From NCBI GenBank assembly GCA_031413815.1, contig JANOFU010000093.1, forward strand, positions 1-64,000: DNA of 64,000 nucleotides. The letters run 5' to 3'. Within the stretch, counting starts at the first letter, position 1, and every line of letters begins with the position of its first letter. Source of the stretch: JAGVSR01 sp031413815 (GTDB lineage Bacteria; Pseudomonadota; Alphaproteobacteria; Rhizobiales; Hyphomicrobiaceae). Both the position numbers and the translations under genes were made by a program. The notes beneath the pieces are model-generated. The model had not been told where the DNA came from and made no database searches. It saw only the letters and a list, made by a program, of their open reading frames with translations. Positions 1 to 7,223 of the stretch are shown piece by piece.

Positions 1-1
1 T

Positions 2-166
2 GAGGTTGGTGTGCGCCAGAAGGGCCGCGGACCTTATTCGGAGCAGATCTCGCTGCGGTTCCGGCTGGCGTTGAAGCGCCTGGGCCTCAACGAGCGCCGC
101 CAAGTTCTGCGCAATGACCTGTTCCAACGGCCGGTGATGCCGGGCGGTCAGATGGCGCTGTTGTGA
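2..166 (+). CDS. C-terminal end of a probable PA0069-type radical SAM protein (partial)
   Basis: An open frame enters from the left edge and stops with TGA at 164-166, giving 54 residues. The visible tail contains GPYSEQISLRFRLALKRLGL and ends in QMALL, which resembles the C-terminus of SplB-like radical SAM proteins of the PA0069 family (G-x-Y-x-x-Q-I, a basic helix, then a short tail ending in a Q-x-x-L/F-type motif). The iron-sulfur motif lies outside the window, so the assignment rests on the tail alone and could be wrong. An IS30-family element begins only 9 bp after the stop codon, so any native terminator has been displaced, but the reading frame itself is intact. Confidence 0.45.
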   Translation, partial: EVGVRQKGRGPYSEQISLRFRLALKRLGLNERRQVLRNDLFQRPVMPGGQMALL

Positions 167-175
167 TGGCGCATC

Positions 176-1371
176 TGGTGCCTTGGTCGTTTCAACCGGT
201 TGATACAACGGTTTCATTAAATACCTTGGCGGGAGTTTTGAATCCAAGTGTTTGTCTGGGGCGTGTATTGATCTGTTTTGCGACGGCATCGAGTTCAATT
301 TGTGTAAAGCGTGACAGGTCTGTTCCTCGAGGTAGGTATTGGCGGAGCAGTCCGTTGGTATTTTCGTTACTGCCGCGCTGCCAAGGGCTTTGGGGATCGC
401 AGAAGTAGACTTTGACACCGGTTGCGATTGTGAATCGGGCGTGGGCTGTCATTTCGCTGCCGCGGTCCCAGGTGAGGGAAACGAAGGTGTCGCGGGGCAG
501 GTTGTGGATGTGGCGTGCCAAGGCCTCGACGACATCGGCGCTGGTTCTGCTGCCGATCTTGACGAGCATGAGGAAGCGGGATCGGCGTTCGACGAGGGTT
601 ACGATACAGCTGTTGATGCTGCCCGTGATGAGATCGCCCTCCCAATGTCCGGGTACGGCCCTGTCCTCGGCTTCAGGGGGTCGTTGGCGGATTGAGATAG
701 CATCGGGAATGAGGCTTCGCTTCATGGCCTGCTTGGCGGCACCGTGGGCGCGGCGCATGCGTTTTTTGCTGCGCAGGGCCGCGAGAAGTTCGCGTTTCAG
801 GACGCCGCGCGCTTGAATGAAGAGGCTGCGGTAGATTGTTTCGTGGGCCACGCGCATGTCCTCATCTGCGGCGTAGCTGGTCTTGAGCCAGCCTGCGATC
901 TCCTGGGGCGACCAGCGGCTGCTGAGCTTTTCTGCCACACAATTGCGCAGGCGTGGGCTCAAAGCGAGGCGGCAGGGTTTTGGCCGGCTTGCAGCGATCA
1001 GGGCCCGCTGTCCGGCCTGGGTTGCGCGATATCCGGTCCGGCCGCCGTTGCGGGCGATCTCGCGGGCGGAGCGGCTGGCGCTGAGCGCGCGGGATATTTC
1101 TTCACGCCCGGCTGGGGTGAGCTGGCCTGCGCGGGGTTTGTGGTCCCGGGGTGCGATGCCGCCATGTTTGCGCAGGAGCGTTGTCAGGCAGGGCGTGGGC
1201 TGGCCGAGGGCTTGTCCGATCTCGACGACCGGTTGCCCGCTTTTCCAGCGCGCCCACAGCTGCCGCTTGTCGCCGTCCGTCAAACGCCGCGCACACCCCA
1301 TCGAAACCCTCCCCGGTCAATACCAACACGTTAAACTGTTGCACTGACCGGTTGAGGACACCCAGGCACCA
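176..1371 (-). mobile_element. IS30-family insertion sequence, complete
   Basis: The ends are imperfect inverted repeats: the left end reads TGGTGCCTTGGT from 176 and the right end, on the other strand, reads TGGTGCCTGGGT from 1371. About 29 of the first 39 positions match, including a shared CAACCGGT block. The element is bounded by the direct repeat CGCATC at 170-175 and 1372-1377, which I read as a 6-bp target duplication. One transposase gene fills nearly all of the 1,196 bp. Intact ends, an intact duplication and an intact gene suggest a fairly recent insertion. Confidence 0.85.
192..1301 (-). CDS. IS30-family transposase
   Basis: The 369-residue DDE recombinase has an N-terminal helix-turn-helix region (about residues 5-60) for binding the element ends, then the integrase-like core. 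Visible catalytic signatures are the first Asp in HWEGDLI, the second in TWDRGSEM and the Glu in WQRGSNENTNGLLRQYLP, the order and spacing expected for IS30. The length is normal for the family (about 320-380). It starts at ATG and ends inside the left terminal repeat. No frameshift is visible, so the enzyme should be active. Family membership is very secure; the subgroup was not determined. Confidence 0.95.
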   Translation of the reverse strand: MGCARRLTDGDKRQLWARWKSGQPVVEIGQALGQPTPCLTTLLRKHGGIAPRDHKPRAGQLTPAGREEISRALSASRSAREIARNGGRTGYRATQAGQRALIAASRPKPCRLALSPRLRNCVAEKLSSRWSPQEIAGWLKTSYAADEDMRVAHETIYRSLFIQARGVLKRELLAALRSKKRMRRAHGAAKQAMKRSLIPDAISIRQRPPEAEDRAVPGHWEGDLITGSINSCIVTLVERRSRFLMLVKIGSRTSADVVEALARHIHNLPRDTFVSLTWDRGSEMTAHARFTIATGVKVYFCDPQSPWQRGSNENTNGLLRQYLPRGTDLSRFTQIELDAVAKQINTRPRQTLGFKTPAKVFNETVVSTG

Positions 1372-1411
1372 CGCATCGAATGCGCGGGCATTAGCTCGAA
1401 TTTGCAATCGT

Positions 1412-1424
1412 GGTGCCTGGCACC
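1412..1424. repeat. Palindromic 13-mer GGTGCCTGGCACC
   Basis: A perfect 13-bp palindrome around one central base, 41 bp from the IS30 right end. The flanking CGTGGTGCCTGG (1409-1420) is the exact reverse complement of CCAGGCACCACG at 1362-1373, which straddles the IS end, so the two could form a 12-bp stem. Related palindromes occur at 2502-2534, 21236-21249 and 50498-50561. The rest of 1378-1643 holds no gene that I can support. Confidence 0.6.
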
Positions 1425-1643
1425 GGACAGATTAGGCAGCGGGGAAGAGGGCTGGCAACGCGGGGGCGTTTCCGGTCCTCTTTGTTTTTTGGCGCTATGG
1501 CAGCTTTCGCCTGTTTCTTGGGGAACAGCCCGGCGGCCGGTGTTGGTCCAACGTGAGGGCAATGGCTGGTGACCGCGAACCCCTGCACATGCAGGCGCCC
1601 GGTCCTCAGCTTTGGATTGGCTTTTCAGTGGAGGATTGACATC

Positions 1644-2492
1644 ATGCGTTTCAACAAAGGTCTTTTGGCCGTTTCCGGCTTTGCCGCATTTGCTTTGAGC
1701 ATTTCGCAAGCCGCCGCTGCCAACAGCCCCAACGGGGTTTGGCTAAATGACTCCGGCCGCGGCGCCATCGAGGTCAAGCCGTGCGGCGACGGCGTTTGTG
1801 GTCACGTCGTGTGGCTGCGTGATGCCACCGACGTGAAAGGCTGCGGCCGTCAGATCATTGGCGAAGCCAAGCCCGTCAGCTCAGGCATGTGGGACAACGG
1901 CTGGATCTACAGCCCCGAGAAAAAGAAGAAGTACGACGTCGAACTGAAGCCTCTCGACGACGGCAACCTGCGCGTCAAGGGCTATGCCGGCACCAAGCTG
2001 TTCTCGAAAACAATGATTTGGACCCCGGCGCCCGCGGATTTGAAGCGCTGCGGTACGCAAGAGGTGGCCAAGGTTGAGACGAAGCCGGGAGCAGCGCCTG
2101 CACCAGCTCCTGTTGCTGCGACGGGCGGAACGCCGCCTGTTGCAACACCAGCACCGGCAGCTGTCGTGAAGGACGCACCGAAGCCCGCGCCTGTCGCCGC
2201 GACCCCGCCAGCCGACACTGCTCCTGCCCCAGTTCCGGCGACGCCACCCGTTGCCGAAAAGAACCCTGACGCGAAATCTGATCCGGTTGATGCTGCACCC
2301 GAACCCAAGGTCGCCGATGACAGCGAAGCCGGCGGTGCCGAAAAAGAAAGCATCGACATCGCTGGCATCATCGACAAGCTGAAGGACTTCGAAAAGGAAA
2401 CCGGCTACGGCCTCAAGAAAACCAGTGACGGCGAATGCCGGCTGAAGGTCCCGTTCGCGACAATCAAGATCAAGTGCGAGAATATTGATTGA
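1644..2492 (+). CDS. Secreted DUF2147 protein with Pro/Ala-rich linker
   Basis: The 282-residue protein starts at ATG 1644, preceded by GGAGG at 1630-1634. Residues 1-26 form a signal peptide (basic MRFNKG, a hydrophobic stretch, then A-A-A-A-N). Residues about 27-140 fit DUF2147: GVWLND, IEVKPCGDGVCGHVVWLRD, then DNGWIYSPEKKKKY and KGYAGTKLFSKTMIW, with several cysteines that could pair in the periplasm. A low-complexity Ala/Pro region (about 150-225) links to an acidic and charged C-terminal segment ending in a Cys-containing piece that I do not recognise. The biochemical role of DUF2147 is unknown. It faces ubiB convergently, with a 13-bp inverted palindrome pair between the two genes. Confidence 0.8.
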   Translation: MRFNKGLLAVSGFAAFALSISQAAAANSPNGVWLNDSGRGAIEVKPCGDGVCGHVVWLRDATDVKGCGRQIIGEAKPVSSGMWDNGWIYSPEKKKKYDVELKPLDDGNLRVKGYAGTKLFSKTMIWTPAPADLKRCGTQEVAKVETKPGAAPAPAPVAATGGTPPVATPAPAAVVKDAPKPAPVAATPPADTAPAPVPATPPVAEKNPDAKSDPVDAAPEPKVADDSEAGGAEKESIDIAGIIDKLKDFEKETGYGLKKTSDGECRLKVPFATIKIKCENID

Positions 2493-2501
2493 ACGGCTTA
2501 C

Positions 2502-2534
2502 GGTGTCAGACACCACTAAAAGGTGTCTGACACC
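2502..2534. repeat. Inverted pair of 13-mer palindromes, possible bidirectional terminator
   Basis: GGTGTCAGACACC at 2502-2514 and its reverse complement GGTGTCTGACACC at 2522-2534 are separated by 7 nt, so the transcript could fold into a 13-bp hairpin. It lies between the convergent ends of the DUF2147 gene (2492) and ubiB (2544). No strong U-tract follows on the plus strand (ATTTGTTGT), so termination is plausible but not shown. It belongs to the dispersed GGTGYCWGRCACC family seen elsewhere in this window. Confidence 0.6.
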
Positions 2535-2543
2535 ATTTGTTGT

Positions 2544-4145
2544 CTACCGCCCGAACCAGCCCAACTGCACGAGCGCGAGAGAGGCTATCGCTGCTGCGCC
2601 AATCCACATCGCAATTGTCCGCCATCGCCCGCGGCGGCTTTGCTCTTGGGCGAGCCGCATCACCGTTCCATCATCGAGCCGCACGCCGTTGCGCGCCATG
2701 TCACTCAGTGCCGATGCTGTGCGCTCCGCTTGACTGAGCAGCGCGGGAACATCGGCCAAGATTTTTCCGACAGTCGACGCGCCTTCGCCCGCCTCGCGCA
2801 AGCGGCCAGCCGGTCCAAGGTTATCATCCATCCAGTCCTTCGCGACGGGCTCGGCCGCCGTCCACAGGTTCAAACTCGGGTTGAGCCCGCGCGCCACACC
2901 TTCGACGATGACCATGCTCTTCTGCAGCAGAATCAGTTCAGGCCGCGTCTCCATGTCGAACACTTCGGTGTAGGCAAACAACTGGCCCAGAAGATCCGCC
3001 ATCGAGATTTCATCGGCGGTCTTGCCGTGGATGGGTTCCCCGACGGCCCGCATCGCCTGCGCGAACACTTCCACTGGATGATGCGGCGGCACGTAGCCCG
3101 CCCAGAAGTGCACTTCGGCCGCGCGCTGGTAATTCCGTGTGATCAGGCCGTGCAGGATTTCCGCCAGGAAGCGCCGTTCGCGATGTCCAAGCCGCCCCAT
3201 GATACCGAAGTCGACGACAACGACTTGCCCATTTTTGTCGACGAACAGATTGCCCTGATGCATATCAGCGTGGAAGAACCCATGCCGCATGGCGTGGCTC
3301 AAGAACGCTCGCAGGATCACCAACCCCAACTCGCGCTGATTGTGACCTGCAGCCTGTAGTGCGGCCTTGTCCGCGATGGGGATGCCATCCACCCACTCCG
3401 ACGTGAGCACCCGCTTTGACGTCCGGCGCCAGTCAACTGATGGCACGCGAAACCCTTCGCCAGGCCGGATGTTCTCAGCCATTTCCGACATGGCCGCTGC
3501 TTCGAGCCGCAGATCCATTTCAAGATCGGTCGTGCGCGCAAGGTTTTCGACCACGGCCACGGGCCGCAGCCGGCGGGACGGCGGGTGAAAGCGCTCGATC
3601 AGCCGAGCGGCAAAGAAGTAGCTATCCAGGTCGCGCTTGAAGCGCTTCTCGACCCCCGGCCGCAAAACTTTGACAGCGACGGTCTTGCACACGCCGTTGT
3701 CGACGACGACAGCCTTATGGACTTGCGCGATCGACGCTGCCGCGACGGGCTGGCTGAACTCAACGAAGTGATCTTCCAGTTTACCGCCCAGTGCACTTTC
3801 GATTGTGCTGCGCGCTTCCTCCATCGAAAACGGCGGCAGCCGGTCTTGAAGATGTCTCAAATCGTTCGCGAGTTCTGGAGACAGAATATCGCCGCGCGTG
3901 GCCAAAAACTGACCGAGCTTGATGTAGGACGGTCCGAGCGAGGCGAGCGCCCGGGAAATGCGGTTATCGCGCGGCTGACCGGCATTGAACGGTGCGGCCA
4001 AAATCCGGATTGGCAGGGTCGCCGCATGGGCTGCCCTTAAAACGAATGGCGCCTTCTGTCCTTTGGGCACGAAGCTGACAGAGTGGCTGGCGAGCACAGC
4101 TCCGGCCTTGAGAAGGCGCAGTGAATTGATAAAGGCTCCAGCCAT
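2544..4145 (-). CDS. ubiB: Ubiquinone biosynthesis protein kinase-like UbiB
   Basis: The 533-residue member of the UbiB/ABC1/ADCK family is needed for ubiquinone synthesis in aerobic proteobacteria, probably as an ATPase that helps lipid intermediates leave the membrane. The family-specific KxGQ motif is in YIKLGQFLATRGD (about residue 75). The kinase-like core has the catalytic-loop equivalent FFHADMHQGNLFV and the metal-binding VVDFGIMGR. One hydrophobic C-terminal helix (about 510-530) would anchor it in the inner membrane. Length and domain order are normal. It starts 8 bp after a small coupled ORF and probably shares its transcript. ubiE, the usual neighbour, is not present here. Confidence 0.93.
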   Translation of the reverse strand: MAGAFINSLRLLKAGAVLASHSVSFVPKGQKAPFVLRAAHAATLPIRILAAPFNAGQPRDNRISRALASLGPSYIKLGQFLATRGDILSPELANDLRHLQDRLPPFSMEEARSTIESALGGKLEDHFVEFSQPVAAASIAQVHKAVVVDNGVCKTVAVKVLRPGVEKRFKRDLDSYFFAARLIERFHPPSRRLRPVAVVENLARTTDLEMDLRLEAAAMSEMAENIRPGEGFRVPSVDWRRTSKRVLTSEWVDGIPIADKAALQAAGHNQRELGLVILRAFLSHAMRHGFFHADMHQGNLFVDKNGQVVVVDFGIMGRLGHRERRFLAEILHGLITRNYQRAAEVHFWAGYVPPHHPVEVFAQAMRAVGEPIHGKTADEISMADLLGQLFAYTEVFDMETRPELILLQKSMVIVEGVARGLNPSLNLWTAAEPVAKDWMDDNLGPAGRLREAGEGASTVGKILADVPALLSQAERTASALSDMARNGVRLDDGTVMRLAQEQSRRGRWRTIAMWIGAAAIASLALVQLGWFGR

Positions 4146-4153
4146 GGCGTGGG

Positions 4154-4312
4154 TCAGGGGTCCTTGGGCAACGCGCTGGCATGAGCGCTCAGTCGCACAT
4201 TGCCGCGAAGCGCCGTCGGGTCAAGCACAGCCTGTGCCTTGGGTTGAGATGCGGTTGTTTGGAGCGCCATGAACAGGGGCTGCATCAGCAACGCTGCAGC
4301 CGGAGGCAACAT
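4154..4312 (-). CDS. Possible small protein translationally coupled between an unknown gene and ubiB
   Basis: A 52-codon frame runs from ATG at 4312 to TGA at 4154. Its ATG overlaps the stop of the upstream gene as TGATG (one shared base), and it ends 8 bp before the ubiB start. That spacing is what suggests it is translated. The N-terminus is moderately hydrophobic (MLPPAAALLMQPLFMAL) and the rest is unremarkable. I recognise no family. It could equally be a chance frame filling the leader of ubiB. Confidence 0.3.
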   Translation of the reverse strand: MLPPAAALLMQPLFMALQTTASQPKAQAVLDPTALRGNVRLSAHASALPKDP

Positions 4313-4767
4313 CAGCGGCGGTAGGGCAGGAAATGCTGATCTCGGCGCACGTGCCCGTCACTCGTGGCCACTCGATCAACCGCCGTGCCGTTATTCCAGT
4401 CGCGTCCTGGCGCCAGAGCGATTGTCGTTTCAATCGCCTCGGGACGCCCCGTCGCAGCACTGATCCAGCGGCTCTGCACGATCCGGCCTGCAGCAATCGC
4501 TTCGACCAAGGGCAGGAAGTCGTCAAACGACGCAATCGGCAAGTCCTCGTACGTTTCAGACCCGATCACCACGCCATAGTGCCGGTCTGCGCGAAGGATC
4601 AGCTCGAACGGGCAAGCACCCGGCACTTTGGGGACAACCGCGAGCTTCCAGTATTCTGCTGTTTCGATCTCCTCAACCACAGCCACGTCTTTGATCTGCG
4701 GCGTCCAATAACGGATGCCGGCAATCGCAGCGCGCAGTCGGGATCGATAGGCTTCGTCAGGATGCAT
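4312..4767 (-). CDS. Hypothetical protein upstream of ubiB
   Basis: A 151-residue protein, soluble by sequence, with no signal peptide or membrane segment. It begins at ATG 4767; a GTG three codons upstream is an alternative, and neither has a good ribosome site. The N-terminal part reads MHPDEAYRSRLRAAI and the middle has WKLAVVPKVPGACPFEL and a DDFLPLVEAIAAG helix. I do not recognise a family. The stop overlaps the start of a 52-codon ORF, which in turn abuts ubiB, so the three may form one transcription unit. A role in quinone metabolism would be guesswork. Confidence 0.6.
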   Translation of the reverse strand: MHPDEAYRSRLRAAIAGIRYWTPQIKDVAVVEEIETAEYWKLAVVPKVPGACPFELILRADRHYGVVIGSETYEDLPIASFDDFLPLVEAIAAGRIVQSRWISAATGRPEAIETTIALAPGRDWNNGTAVDRVATSDGHVRRDQHFLPYRR

Positions 4768-4877
4768 GGGGCGCACTGTTGGCTCAAATCACGTCGGCAA
4801 GACTTCGGTCACTGTCTCTATCCTGGCCCGCTCAGGCCTGCAATGCCGCCCATGAACACTGGTCAACGCTCGCCCGC

Positions 4878-6512
4878 TTAAGTATTCACAGCCGCCTTGT
4901 GAGCCACCTTCAAGTCGAACGCCGCGGCCAGTAGCGCCCGCGTATAGGCCTCTTTTGGTGCAGTAAAGATATCATGCGCGGGGCCTTCCTCGACCACCTT
5001 GCCGTTCTTCATCACCATTACGTAGTTGCACAGCGCTCGCACCACCTTGAGGTCGTGACTGATGAAGAGGTAAGCGAGATTGTGCTTCTTTTGCAGATCC
5101 CGCAGTAGGTCGACGATTTGAGCCTGCACGCTCATATCGAGCGCGCTGGTCGGCTCGTCGAGCATAACGAACTTGGGCTCAAGCACCATGGCGCGCGCGA
5201 TGGCGATGCGCTGGCGCTGGCCGCCTGAAAACTCGTGCGGATAGCGATCTAGTGAATTGGGATCGAGACCGACCTCGCTAAGTGATTGGCGCACGCGCTG
5301 GCGCCGGTCGTCGTCATTCATATCCGGCCGCTGGATTAGCAAGCCTTCCTCAATGATCTGCGACACCGACAGTCGCGGCGACAGCGATCCGTAAGGATCC
5401 TGGAAAACCACCTGCATTTCTTTACGCAGCGGCCGCATGTCCTTTGAGTTCAGACCATCAATCCGATTACCGACATAGGCGATGGGGCCCTCCGACGAGA
5501 TCAGCCGCAACAGCGCCAGCCCCAGCGTGGTCTTGCCTGATCCGGATTCACCGACAACACCAAGCGTTTCGCCGGCCCGCAATTGCAGCGACAGCCCATC
5601 GACGGCCTTGATGTGATCGACTGTTTTGCGCAGCAGACCCCGCTTGATTGGGAACCAGACTTTCAAATCATCCGTTTGCAAGACAACCGGGCCCGCCGTA
5701 TTCGTGACCGGCGCTTCGCCCTTGGGTTCCGCCGCCAGGAGATGCTTTGTGTAGGCGTGCTTCGGTGCCCGGAAAATTTCCTCTGTCGAACCTTCCTCGA
5801 CGATCTCACCGTTCTGCATGACATAGACGTGATCAGCCATCCGCCGCACGATCCCCAGGTCATGCGTGATGAGCAGCATGGCGAGGCCAAATTCGCGCTT
5901 CAAGTTGCGCAGCAATTCGAGGATCTGCGCCTGGATCGTCACGTCGAGCGCCGTTGTCGGTTCATCGGCAATGAGCAGGTCGGGCTCATTGGCGAGCGCC
6001 ATGGCAATCATCACGCGCTGGCGTTGCCCACCCGACAACTGATGGGGGAAATCCGGCAACCGCTTTTCTGGATCGCGGATGCCAACTTTTCCCAAAAGCT
6101 CGACGACTCGCGTGCGCACGGCCGTATCGTCCATCCCGCGATGCACGCGCAAGATCTCGCCAACCTGCTTTTCAATCGTGTGCAGCGGATTGAGCGACGT
6201 CATCGGCTCTTGGAAGATAATCGAAATGCCGTCGCCGCGGACTTTCTGCATCTCTTTTTCGGAGGCTTTCAGCAGATCCTTGCCGCCAAATATGATCTCG
6301 CCGGCAGGGTGCGATGCTGCCGGGTACGGCAGTAATTTCATAATCGACAGCGCCGACACGCTCTTGCCGCTGCCGGACTCGCCGACCAGTGCCACCGTCT
6401 CGCCTTCGCCGACGCGGAACGACACGCCTTTGACAGCCAAGCTATCTGTGTCGCCGGACCGGAACGCGACCTTCAGGTTTTTCACATCGACGAGAGTTTT
6501 CGGCGTTGTCAT
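4878..6512 (-). CDS. yejF: ABC transporter, duplicated ATPase subunit YejF
   Basis: The 544-residue protein carries two complete ABC ATPase halves fused head to tail, as in YejF. Walker A motifs are GESGSGKSV (about residue 44) and GESGSGKTT (about 320). The signatures are LSGGQRQRV and FSGGQRQRI, with Walker B LLIADEPTTALD and FVMLDEPTSALD and the H-loop ITHD/ISHD in each half. Each half ends with the oligopeptide/dipeptide extension typical of the Opp family. It powers the YejB-YejE pore on the cytoplasmic face. In E. coli the Yej system takes up microcin C and peptides. The gene is separated from yejE by a toxin-antitoxin pair, all on one strand with short gaps. Confidence 0.93.
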   Translation of the reverse strand: MTTPKTLVDVKNLKVAFRSGDTDSLAVKGVSFRVGEGETVALVGESGSGKSVSALSIMKLLPYPAASHPAGEIIFGGKDLLKASEKEMQKVRGDGISIIFQEPMTSLNPLHTIEKQVGEILRVHRGMDDTAVRTRVVELLGKVGIRDPEKRLPDFPHQLSGGQRQRVMIAMALANEPDLLIADEPTTALDVTIQAQILELLRNLKREFGLAMLLITHDLGIVRRMADHVYVMQNGEIVEEGSTEEIFRAPKHAYTKHLLAAEPKGEAPVTNTAGPVVLQTDDLKVWFPIKRGLLRKTVDHIKAVDGLSLQLRAGETLGVVGESGSGKTTLGLALLRLISSEGPIAYVGNRIDGLNSKDMRPLRKEMQVVFQDPYGSLSPRLSVSQIIEEGLLIQRPDMNDDDRRQRVRQSLSEVGLDPNSLDRYPHEFSGGQRQRIAIARAMVLEPKFVMLDEPTSALDMSVQAQIVDLLRDLQKKHNLAYLFISHDLKVVRALCNYVMVMKNGKVVEEGPAHDIFTAPKEAYTRALLAAAFDLKVAHKAAVNT

Positions 6513-6535
6513 TCAGATCCCCATCCTGCAGCATC

Positions 6536-6991
6536 TCAAGGTGTATCGCAGTTCAACAGCTCGTCCAAATTTGTACACTTAATGGATGCCGGAACCTTGA
6601 GAGAGCGATCTGCAGTCAAGATTAAATCAGCACCACACTGAAGAGCCGTTGCGATATGGATTGCATCGGGCAACTTGCCGTTCAACTGCGCCCGCAACCC
6701 AGCAGCCTGCTGCAGAACCGACCGGCTAATTGGCATGAGGTTGAGCGAAGGCCGATTCTGAAGCAGTTCTTCGTAGACGGACACCGCGGCGATGTTTGCA
6801 TCACGCATGGGCCTCACGAGGACTTCAGCTACTGTTAACTCGCTCGTCACCGCATGGATAATGGACTCGTCGATTGCCACCAGGATTTCCCGGCACAACA
6901 TCGAGTACTTCGGAAAACCCTCAACCGCATAAATAAAGATGTTTGCATCAAGATAGATGCGGTTTCCCTTAAGCGAAGCGAGAGCCGTCAT
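6536..6991 (-). CDS. PIN-domain ribonuclease toxin, VapC-like
   Basis: The 151-residue PIN-fold protein shows all four acidic positions expected of an active Mg-dependent ribonuclease: LDANIFIY near the N-terminus, the Glu in ELTVAEVL, the Asp in LPDAIHIATA and the Asp in ILTADRSL. The ATG at 6991 overlaps the antitoxin stop in an ATGA arrangement, which sets the start; a GTG at 6997 is an alternative. The pair sits between yejE and yejF, and yejF begins 24 bp further on. VapC toxins usually cut tRNA or rRNA; the target here is unknown. Codon use does not look strikingly foreign. Confidence 0.85.
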   Translation of the reverse strand: MTALASLKGNRIYLDANIFIYAVEGFPKYSMLCREILVAIDESIIHAVTSELTVAEVLVRPMRDANIAAVSVYEELLQNRPSLNLMPISRSVLQQAAGLRAQLNGKLPDAIHIATALQCGADLILTADRSLKVPASIKCTNLDELLNCDTP

Positions 6992-7215
6992 TCCCACTCA
7001 TCTCGAAGGGTTCGTAGTGTTCTCACTGCGTCGTCAGGATCTTTATAGAGGCCACTGGCAGCGCCAACAAAGGATGCCAGCGGCCGGACGCTATCGCCCG
7101 ATTGCTGCTCCACTGTTACACGAACCCACGAGCCTCTTTGAATTCCCGTCCGGACTTCCTCCGGCAGCTTTTCTGCTGGAAAGCGCTCCGTCACAATTTT
7201 CTTTAAGTGATCCAT
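6988..7215 (-). CDS. Probable antitoxin partner of the PIN toxin
   Basis: A 75-residue protein encoded just before, and overlapping by 4 nt, the PIN toxin gene. It starts 8 bp after the yejE stop codon. The N-terminus (MDHLKKIVTERFPAEKL) and the middle, with alternating beta-like residues (WVRVTVEQQ), are followed by a charged helix (DPDDAVRTLRTLRDEWE) that could pack against the toxin. I do not recognise a classic VapB AbrB or ribbon-helix-helix motif, so the antitoxin role is inferred from position, size and overlap. Confidence 0.6.
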   Translation of the reverse strand: MDHLKKIVTERFPAEKLPEEVRTGIQRGSWVRVTVEQQSGDSVRPLASFVGAASGLYKDPDDAVRTLRTLRDEWE

Positions 7216-7223
7216 ATCCGATC

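Noticed and set aside
2523..3359. Long open frame (278 codons) on the plus strand opposite ubiB
   Set aside because: It is antisense to a clear ubiB gene with full motifs and shows no family features; GC-rich coding DNA produces such mirror frames.
5583..6335. 250-codon plus-strand frame opposite yejF
   Set aside because: It mirrors the conserved ATPase sequence and has no start signal or recognisable domain.
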